A stretch of 31,105 bases of DNA from Thermoflexus hugenholtzii JAD2 (GTDB lineage: Bacteria > Chloroflexota > Dehalococcoidia > SHYB01): assembly GCA_945861815.1 (NCBI GenBank), contig CAMAVV010000003.1:1-31105 (forward strand), given 5' to 3'. Under the pieces are notes generated by a model, which worked only from the letters and a program-made list of their open reading frames with translations, did not search any database and was not told the origin of the DNA. Below, in pieces: positions 24,479 to 31,105 of this stretch (position 1 is the stretch's first letter; each line of letters begins with the position of its first letter). The position numbers were made by a program, and so were the translations under genes.

Positions 24479-25633
24479 TTACCGCTGGGCCGCCGCCTCA
24501 GCCAGCAGCCGCCGCGCGATGACGAGGCGCTGGATCTGGGAGGTCCCTTCGTAGATCTCTGTTACTTTAGCATCTCTGAAGAAGCGTTCAATAGGGCTCT
24601 CTTTGAAATAGCCTGAGCCGCCGTGGAGTTGCAAGGCCTGGGTGGCAACCTGCATCGCCGTTTCGCTGGCGAAGAGCTTTGCCATAGCCGACTCTTTCGT
24701 CGAAGAGAGGCCCTGGTCGCGCATGGAGGCGGCGCGATAGACAAGCAGACGGGCGGCGTCGATCTTGGTGGCCATATCGGCCAGCATCCACTGGACGCCC
24801 TGGAAATCGGCGACTGCTTGGCCGAACTGCTTACGCTGGCGCACGTGGCGCATCGCGAGGTCCAGCGACCCTTGAGCGATGCCGGTGGCCTGTGCGCCGA
24901 TGATGGGGCGGCTGCCATCCACGATCTCCATGGCGATCGTGAAGCCCTGGCCCTCTTCGCCAACGAGGTTGCCCGCAGGCACCTCACAGTCGTCAAAGAG
25001 CACCTCTGCGGTGCTCGATGCCCGCATACCCATCTTCTCGGTTTGCTTGTGCGTCGAGAGGCCTTTGCTGCCGCGCTCAACGATAAAGGCAAGCATGCCC
25101 TTGTGACGCTTTGCGCGGTCCGTGGTGGCAAAGACGAGGAATGTGTTTGCAATATCGCCGTTCGTGATAAAGATTTTGCGACCGTTGAGGAGATATTTGC
25201 CGTTCTTCTTCGAGGCCAGCATCTGCACGCCGGCTGCGTCGCTGCCCGCTTCAGGCTCCGTGAAGCCGAAGGCAGCGATCTTTTCGCCACGGGCGATTGG
25301 CGGCAGGTACCTATTCTTTAGCGCGTCGCCGGCATGATGCTCGATGCCGTGGGAGGCCAGCGAGAGGCTCGCCAGGAGCGAGAGGGCCATGCTTGGGTCG
25401 GAGCGGGCGAGTTCCTCAACGGCGATGGCTGTTTGCAACAGGCCGCCGCTGCCGTCGCGCTCGGGGGCGATGCCGAGGCCGGTGATGCCTAGCTTCCCCA
25501 TCTTGCGGTAAAGAGGCCAAGAGAACTCTTCTTTGGCGTCGCGCTCGCGTGCCGCCGGCTCCAGCTCCTTTACCGCAAAGTCGCGGACGGTGCGCCGGAG
25601 GAGGATGTCGCTTTCTGAGAGAGTGAAGTTCAT
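24479..25633 (-). CDS. Acyl-CoA dehydrogenase, short or branched chain type
   Basis: The 384-residue flavoprotein has the full acyl-CoA dehydrogenase fold: an N-terminal helical domain, the middle strand motif IAAFGFTEPEAGSDAAG, and the C-terminal KVTEIYEGTSQIQ with the probable catalytic glutamate near residue 362. It oxidises an acyl-CoA to the 2-enoyl-CoA with FAD and passes electrons to ETF. Its location inside the mutase operon suggests a propionyl- or methylmalonyl-yielding substrate such as a branched-chain or odd-chain acyl-CoA. The ATG at 25633 is chosen because the family N-terminus begins at MNFTLSESD. The ribosome-binding site is weak, and the gene lies 34 bases after the mutase gene. 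Confidence 0.92.
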   Translation of the reverse strand: MNFTLSESDILLRRTVRDFAVKELEPAARERDAKEEFSWPLYRKMGKLGITGLGIAPERDGSGGLLQTAIAVEELARSDPSMALSLLASLSLASHGIEHHAGDALKNRYLPPIARGEKIAAFGFTEPEAGSDAAGVQMLASKKNGKYLLNGRKIFITNGDIANTFLVFATTDRAKRHKGMLAFIVERGSKGLSTHKQTEKMGMRASSTAEVLFDDCEVPAGNLVGEEGQGFTIAMEIVDGSRPIIGAQATGIAQGSLDLAMRHVRQRKQFGQAVADFQGVQWMLADMATKIDAARLLVYRAASMRDQGLSSTKESAMAKLFASETAMQVATQALQLHGGSGYFKESPIERFFRDAKVTEIYEGTSQIQRLVIARRLLAEAAAQR

Positions 25634-25667
25634 GGCCGTGCTCGCGCTATATAGCAGGCGTAACGCC

Positions 25668-27329
<1,662 letters not shown>

Positions 27330-27397
27330 GGGACTCCTTTGGCCAGCTACCGTAAGGCGACAAGCCAGGGCGAGAGACTATCGTTGGCGCCGGGTTG

Positions 27398-27426
27398 AGT
27401 GTATCGAATTTCGAGGGGAAATTCAA
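27398..27426 (-). promoter_or_regulatory. Sigma70-type promoter for the mutase operon
   Basis: On the minus strand TTGAAT (27426-27421) and TACACT (27403-27398) are separated by exactly 17 bases. Transcription would start near 27391, leaving about 60 bases of leader with AAAGGAG before the ATG at 27329. Confidence 0.5.
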
Positions 27427-27480
27427 TGGAAATCACGAGGAGCAGAGCGTGATAGTGACGCTTGATCCAGGCCTTGTGGC

Positions 27481-27490
27481 GGGGGGGGGG
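27481..27490 (+). repeat. G10 homopolymer tract
   Basis: Ten consecutive G bases lie in the noncoding gap between the mutase promoter and the first small gene of the phage-like island. Such tracts slip during replication and sequencing. It could change promoter spacing for the genes downstream, or mark an assembly problem. Confidence 0.9.
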
Positions 27491-27538
27491 TAGACAATGA
27501 TAACCATAATTAGTAGTAGAGGGATGCATAGGAGAAAG

Positions 27539-27778
27539 ATGAGGAACGAAATGGCAAGGACGAGACGCGAGGAGAAAATCACGAGCGGGACTGCCAAGGT
27601 TGCAGTGGCTCCCGGCAAGGCGCAGGAGGAGAATGCCGCGCTTGAGGCGGCGCTCCAGCGGCTGCTCGATAAATACGTGGAGCTGTTGGAGTGGGACACG
27701 AATGGCTACGTTATGGCGGCGGATAGACTGCCGGAGGTGATTGAGGCCAGGGCGCTCTTGCAGAAAGGGGGCCGATAG
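27539..27778 (+). CDS. Small hypothetical protein with helical C-terminus
   Basis: This protein of about 79 residues starts either at 27539 (AGGAG just before) or at 27551 (GAGG six bases before). It has a basic N-terminus (MARTRREEKITSG), then a predicted helix rich in Ala, Leu and Glu (EENAALEAALQRLLDKYVEL) and a tail with DRLPEVIEARALLQ. The stop codon overlaps the GTG start of the next gene by one base, which indicates coupled translation and supports a real coding pair. No family is recognised. Position ahead of a terminase suggests a small phage protein. Confidence 0.55.
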   Translation: MRNEMARTRREEKITSGTAKVAVAPGKAQEENAALEAALQRLLDKYVELLEWDTNGYVMAADRLPEVIEARALLQKGGR

Positions 27779-27978
27779 TGGCGAAGGAGATTCGGGAGAC
27801 GGTGAATGTCGCGGCTCCGGTGCAATCAGCGATGGAGCGGCTGGCGGCGGTGGTCATGCAGGCGCACCGAGAGAGGCGCTGGGGCGAGATACGGCTCACC
27901 GTTCGTGACGGGGTGCCGCATCTCCTTCAGACGGAGTTTACCGAGCGGCTGAGCGGTCATCTGGGATCCGGAGCGTGA
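27778..27978 (+). CDS. Small hypothetical protein coupled to the preceding gene
   Basis: The 66-residue protein starts at a GTG overlapping the upstream stop (TAGTG), with AAAGGGGG before it. It contains a predicted helix (VQSAMERLAAVVMQAHRERR) followed by short strands (GEIRLTVRDGVPHLLQTEFT). The layout of a helix and a beta hairpin could suit a small DNA-binding or packaging factor. This is not supported by any recognised motif. It ends just before the tail of the opposed membrane-protein gene. Confidence 0.5.
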   Translation: MAKEIRETVNVAAPVQSAMERLAAVVMQAHRERRWGEIRLTVRDGVPHLLQTEFTERLSGHLGSGA

Positions 27979-27980
27979 TG

Positions 27981-28274
27981 CTAGTTCGCCTGGGGGCGCT
28001 GTTCGTCGCTGCGAAGGGCTCGCATAAGGCGGGTGGCGGCGACGAGCATGGTGAACATGGCGACAAAACCGGCAAGGCGCACCAGAGTGGTAAGCGGCTC
28101 CGTCTGGCGCAGCTCCTCAATGGTGAGGAGCCGCCCAAAGAGGACGGAGAAGGCGAAGGAAACCAGAACTTGGGTCTGAAGGTGGTTGTGCCGGTACTGA
28201 AGCCGCCGGTTACCAACGCGGTAGGCGAAGGCGGCGACCAGAACTGTGATGGAGACGCTTAGAAGCAACAACAT
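27981..28274 (-). CDS. Small membrane protein, opposite in orientation to the island genes
   Basis: This 97-residue reading frame has three hydrophobic stretches: MLLLLSVSITVLVAAFAY, TQVLVSFAFSVLFGRLL and LVRLAGFVAMFTMLVAATRL, each followed by basic residues. The pattern is that of a three-helix membrane protein, for example a holin-like or phage-encoded membrane protein, but no family is recognised. The start is uncertain: the ATG at 28274 has no clear ribosome-binding site, and a TTG at 28352 would add 26 residues. A plus-strand frame over the same bases is rich in Gly, Glu and Lys and looks like the shadow. Confidence 0.5.
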   Translation of the reverse strand: MLLLLSVSITVLVAAFAYRVGNRRLQYRHNHLQTQVLVSFAFSVLFGRLLTIEELRQTEPLTTLVRLAGFVAMFTMLVAATRLMRALRSDEQRPQAN

Positions 28275-28335
28275 GAGGATTTGGTGTGCCAAAGGTGTGG
28301 AATGCGTGAGATAGCTTGATTCTATCTGAAAAGAA

Positions 28336-29823
28336 GTGCTTGGCAAGTGCAAGCTGCTAGGGAATTACCAAACTGTGACCAATTCGTTACTCTCAAACAA
28401 AAGCGAAAAAGAAGCCTTTCAGTCAACAAATCTCGCCGTCTGGGACCTTAGCGCCTACCGGCCCCACCCGTATCAAGCCCAGTTCCATCAAGCGCGCGCC
28501 AAGATCAAGGTTCTAGCCTGCGGGCGGCGGTGGGGGAAGGACCGCGCAAGCATCTACGACGTGCTGCAGCGTATCCCTGACCTCATACGTCGCAACCGCA
28601 AGGTTGGCGGGCTAGTGCCGTTGGTGCACGTCTGGTACGTCGCGCCGACGTATGCCATGACGCAGCAGATGTGGCGAGAGTACAAGCAGTTCATCCCCCG
28701 GAGGGCGATCACCTCGGTCCGGGAGAGCCAGCGAAAGATCGAGCTCTTCGATGGACAGGCCGTCATCGAGATGAAGACGGCGATGCAGCCGGAGCGGTTG
28801 GTCTCCGTCGGCCTTGACCTCCTTGTGGTGACCGAGGCTGGCCTCATCGACGAAGAGTCCTGGACGCAGTCGCTCCGGCCAACGCTGTCTTCCCCCGGGC
28901 GTCTTGGCGAGGCGATCTTCAACGGCACGCCCAAGGGGAAGAACTGGTTCTATCGCCTTTTCTTGCGCGGACAAGGCGGTGGCGACAGTGGCGTGCACTC
29001 GTGGAACTACCCCAGCTGGGGTAGCCCGCTGCTCTGGACGCGAAAGGATGCCGAGGGTGTTCTTGGCCAGCTGCCGCACTTGCCATCGCCACGGCAATTG
29101 GAGGAGGCGCAGCGGCGCTGTGCGGAGATGGCGCTCGCGGGCGAGACGCCGGTGATCCCTGAGGAGATCGAGCGGGCAAAGCAAGATATGCCGGAGCAGC
29201 TCTTCCGCCAGGAGTACGGCGCTGAGTTTCTGGAAGACGCCGGATCAGTCTTCCGGGGCGTCGAAGCCTGCGTCCAAGGGGAGATGCAAGCTCCGCAGCC
29301 GGGAAGCGCCTACGTGATGGGCGTTGACCTTGCGAAGCAGCACGACTACTCCGTGATCGTCGTTGCAGATGCGGGGTCGCGCGCCGTGGTCCACTTCGAT
29401 CGCTTCTCCCACCTCGACTGGCCTGTCCAGAAGGCGCGAATCATCGAGACGTCACGGCGGTATAACAATGCTATTGCTTACATCGACGCCACTGGCCTTG
29501 GCGACCCGATCGTCGATGATGTGAGAGCAGCGGATGTGCCCGTCCACGGGGTGAAGTTCAGCGCCGAGAAGAAACGAGACCTGGTGAACCGGCTCTCGAT
29601 CAATATCGAGCAGAGGCGCATCAGCTACCCGCGCATCGAGCAGCTGCTGAACGAGTTGAAGGCGTACGCCTATGCAGGGGCTCCTGGCGGTGCGCTGAAA
29701 ACCTCGGCGCCCTCCGGTTTCTATGACGATTCGGTGATGGCGTTAGCGCTCTGTGTCTCCGGCCTTGATGCCCTAGGGTCGGGCGAGCGTCTTTCACCGG
29801 AGAAGTATTCCCGGTTCATGTGA
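28336..29823 (+). CDS. Phage terminase large subunit (TerL)
   Basis: The 495-residue frame has both TerL domains. ATPase part: a Q-motif-like YRPHPYQAQF (41-50), Walker A ACGRRWGKDR (61-70, with Asp after the Lys instead of Ser or Thr), Walker B LLVVTEAG (Glu167), and coupling motif FNGTPKGKNWFY. Nuclease part: GVDLAKQHDYSVIVVAD near 330, AYIDATGLGD near 380, and FYDDSVMALA near 467, which give the RNase H-type acidic residues. TerL cuts and pumps phage DNA into heads. Both active sites look intact. The start is uncertain, either GTG at 28336 or GTG at 28375. No portal gene follows, so it is an orphan. Confidence 0.88.
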   Translation: MLGKCKLLGNYQTVTNSLLSNKSEKEAFQSTNLAVWDLSAYRPHPYQAQFHQARAKIKVLACGRRWGKDRASIYDVLQRIPDLIRRNRKVGGLVPLVHVWYVAPTYAMTQQMWREYKQFIPRRAITSVRESQRKIELFDGQAVIEMKTAMQPERLVSVGLDLLVVTEAGLIDEESWTQSLRPTLSSPGRLGEAIFNGTPKGKNWFYRLFLRGQGGGDSGVHSWNYPSWGSPLLWTRKDAEGVLGQLPHLPSPRQLEEAQRRCAEMALAGETPVIPEEIERAKQDMPEQLFRQEYGAEFLEDAGSVFRGVEACVQGEMQAPQPGSAYVMGVDLAKQHDYSVIVVADAGSRAVVHFDRFSHLDWPVQKARIIETSRRYNNAIAYIDATGLGDPIVDDVRAADVPVHGVKFSAEKKRDLVNRLSINIEQRRISYPRIEQLLNELKAYAYAGAPGGALKTSAPSGFYDDSVMALALCVSGLDALGSGERLSPEKYSRFM

Positions 29824-29834
29824 TTGGTGCTTTT

Positions 29835-29846
29835 GAGAAGCTTCTC
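29835..29846. repeat. Perfect 12-base palindrome after the terminase gene
   Basis: GAGAAGCTTCTC is a perfect palindrome 12 bases past the terminase stop codon. As RNA it would form a four-pair hairpin. It could be a weak stop signal or a binding site. Confidence 0.35.
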
Positions 29847-29896
29847 CTGAGAGGCGTCATACTTCGGCATAGCTCGTTGTGGGCCTTATAACGCGC

Positions 29897-29902
29897 TACA
29901 AT
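29897..29902 (+). promoter_or_regulatory. Candidate -10 box for the mtnD-mtnW pair
   Basis: TACAAT lies about 36 bases before the mtnD start, and AAGGGG serves as ribosome-binding site. No good -35 is found at 16-18 bases. Nothing else is seen in the gap 29824-29938. Confidence 0.33.
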
Positions 29903-29938
29903 ACGGGGCAAATCTTGTTCGCCTAGCAAGGGGACGCT

Positions 29939-30466
29939 ATGACCACAGTCTCTGCGCCGCATCTCAAACAGCCGCTCAAGACTGACGCCGATATTTCGCG
30001 ATTCCTCAAAGAGAACGGTGTTCTCTTTCAACGGTGGCCAACGCCTCCCGCCGTGAAGCCGCTCCTTGGCAAAGGCGCGCTTTCGCCAGAGGAGCAACAG
30101 CAGGTCATGCAGGCCTACCGCCCCCAGCTCGATGTTGAGCGCAAGGAGCGAGGCTATGTCCAAGCCGACATCGTGGTGCTGAGTTCGCAGACGCCAAACC
30201 TCGATATGATGCTGGCAAAGTTCGATAAGACGCACTATCACGACGATGACGAAGTACGCTTCATCATCGATGGCGAAGGAACCTTCGGCTTTGAGCCCGT
30301 AGGCAAGCCAGGCTTTTCGATCACGGTGACAACAGGCGATTACATCATTGTCCCGGCGAAAACCTGGCACTGGTTCACCCTCACCTCCTCCCGCGCCATC
30401 AAGGCGATGCGGCTGTTCAAGGACATGAGCGGCTGGACGCCACACTACAAGAACCCGCCGCAATAG
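29939..30466 (+). CDS. mtnD: Acireductone dioxygenase MtnD-like cupin
   Basis: The 175-residue cupin has the acireductone dioxygenase signature, with metal ligands His99 and His101 (KTHYHDDDEVRF), Glu105 and His144 (KTWHWF). The GDYIIVPAKTWHWF block and AIKAMRLFKDMSGW tail are typical. The iron form splits acireductone into 2-oxo-4-methylthiobutyrate and formate, the penultimate step of methionine salvage. The next gene, two bases downstream, encodes an earlier enzyme of the same pathway, which supports the call over other cupins. The ATG at 29939 has AAGGGG upstream. Confidence 0.9.
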   Translation: MTTVSAPHLKQPLKTDADISRFLKENGVLFQRWPTPPAVKPLLGKGALSPEEQQQVMQAYRPQLDVERKERGYVQADIVVLSSQTPNLDMMLAKFDKTHYHDDDEVRFIIDGEGTFGFEPVGKPGFSITVTTGDYIIVPAKTWHWFTLTSSRAIKAMRLFKDMSGWTPHYKNPPQ

Positions 30467-30468
30467 CC

Positions 30469-31105
30469 ATGCGTGAGTGGATCAAGGCAACCTATGCCGT
30501 CGCTGCCGAGGCGCCGTTCGACGCCGAGAAAAAGGCCAAGGCAATCGCTTTGGGGCAGACGACAGACACCTGGACGCCGGTGGCGCGGCATGACCAGGAC
30601 CGCCTAGAGCGCCATCGCGGCGCCGTCCTCAACGCATCGTCAGTCACCCAGCAGAATGGCCTGCACGCGGCAACGCTCACCATCGGCTTTCCCCCGGAGA
30701 ATACGCAAGGCGATATCGCGACGCTGCTTGTGATGGTCTTTGGCAAGGTGAGCCTGGATGGGCGCATCAAGCTCGTCGATCTCGATCTGCCGCCATCCTT
30801 TCTTTCACGCCTCCCTGGCCCTCGCCTTGGCGTTCCCGGGGTGCGCAAGGCCCTTGGCGTTGAAAAGCGTCCCCTGGCAATGGCGATCTTCAAGCCTTGC
30901 ATCGGGCTTCCGCCAGAGGAGCTGGCGAAGATGTTTCGCGAGACAGCCCTCGGAGGCATCGACATCGTGAAGGACGATGAGATTCTCCCGGACCTCGATG
31001 TCTGTCCCACTGAGCAGAGGCTTGCAGCAATACAAAAAGCGGCGGCAGAGGTGAAGCGGCAGACCGGGCACACGACGCTTTATGCCGTGAATCTCACAGG
31101 CCCTT
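30469..31105 (+). CDS. mtnW: RuBisCO-like protein MtnW (2,3-diketo-5-methylthiopentyl-1-P enolase), 5' part
   Basis: The first 212 codons are present and the frame stays open to the window end. It reads as a type IV RuBisCO: QTTDTWTPVARHDQD (30-44) is the N-terminal TWT block, AMAIFKPCIGLPPEEL holds Lys142, and GGIDIVKDDEILPD holds the metal-binding KDDE (168-171). Where true RuBisCO has KPK, this reads KPC, so carbon fixation is not expected. MtnW tautomerises diketomethylthiopentyl phosphate in the Bacillus-type methionine salvage pathway. It starts two bases after the mtnD stop and has no own ribosome-binding site, so it is translationally coupled. A different RuBisCO-like subgroup is possible until the C-terminal half is seen. 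Confidence 0.88.
   Translation, partial: MREWIKATYAVAAEAPFDAEKKAKAIALGQTTDTWTPVARHDQDRLERHRGAVLNASSVTQQNGLHAATLTIGFPPENTQGDIATLLVMVFGKVSLDGRIKLVDLDLPPSFLSRLPGPRLGVPGVRKALGVEKRPLAMAIFKPCIGLPPEELAKMFRETALGGIDIVKDDEILPDLDVCPTEQRLAAIQKAAAEVKRQTGHTTLYAVNLTGP

Larger units (their letters stand above)
27481..29823 (+). mobile_element. Phage-derived fragment with orphan terminase large subunit
   Basis: The stretch holds two coupled tiny genes, a membrane-protein gene on the other strand and a full-length terminase large subunit, between two metabolic operons. No integrase, portal, capsid or attachment-site repeat is visible. It may be a decayed prophage, a packaging-only satellite piece, or an assembly join. 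Boundaries are approximate. Confidence 0.4.

Noticed and set aside
24623..25321. A plus-strand open frame of 232 codons over the acyl-CoA dehydrogenase gene
   Set aside because: It is antisense to a well-defined dehydrogenase and shows no domain of its own.
27975..28262. A plus-strand frame opposite the small membrane-protein gene
   Set aside because: It is Gly-, Glu- and Lys-rich without any fold signal, while the minus strand shows three regular hydrophobic helices.
30492..31073. A 193-codon minus-strand open frame at the window end
   Set aside because: The plus strand is open to the window end and reads as a RuBisCO-like protein with KDDE, so the minus frame is a shadow.

Overview
The window is GC-rich, almost fully coding bacterial chromosome with no rRNA or tRNA gene. 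The gene set suggests an uncultured heterotrophic, respiring member of the Chloroflexota (Dehalococcoidia or SAR202-like). It has an alternative complex III operon, lipoprotein-type export proteins with no outer-membrane partner, many CoA-ester catabolic genes, an orphan TRAP binding protein and a RuBisCO-like protein. The taxonomic call is inference; no marker gene is present.

Layout. 1-3700: a partial flavin-reductase-like gene diverges from a crotonase-fold enoyl-CoA isomerase; then come an HpcH/HpaI aldolase, a TRAP-type solute-binding lipoprotein and queE. 3705-7447 (minus): a four-gene operon of enoyl-CoA hydratase, CoA-transferase, a thiolase-fold protein without the usual cysteine, and a DUF35 partner. 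7579-9002: a PspC protein, the RNA ligase/phosphodiesterase ThpR and a small zinc-ribbon protein. 9124-13462 (minus): a MacAB-like export system with a very long membrane-fusion lipoprotein. 13594-15087 (minus): a JAMM metallopeptidase and selD. selD is a selenocysteine gene: its true start lies upstream of an in-frame UGA at codon 18, so simple ORF calling truncates it.

15219-23612 (plus): a nine-gene alternative complex III operon with a consensus-like promoter and a strong intrinsic terminator. It holds a small two-helix membrane protein, pentaheme ActA, ActB split into two genes, two NrfD-family quinol-site subunits, ActD, monoheme ActE and a small one-helix protein. The complex would oxidise menaquinol and pass electrons to a c-type carrier or terminal oxidase encoded elsewhere.

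23607-27329 (minus): a propionyl/branched-chain module with the methylmalonyl-CoA mutase large subunit, an acyl-CoA dehydrogenase, methylmalonyl-CoA epimerase and the B12-binding mutase subunit. 27330-29938: a small phage-like island with a G10 tract, two tiny genes, an opposed membrane-protein gene and an orphan terminase large subunit. 29939-31105: mtnD and the start of a RuBisCO-like mtnW, two steps of methionine salvage; mtnW runs off the window.

The most notable points are the UGA-containing selD with a candidate bSECIS hairpin, the split-ActB complex III operon with two unassigned small subunits, the cysteine-less thiolase/DUF35 pair, the oversized membrane-fusion protein, and the orphan terminase next to a G10 tract.
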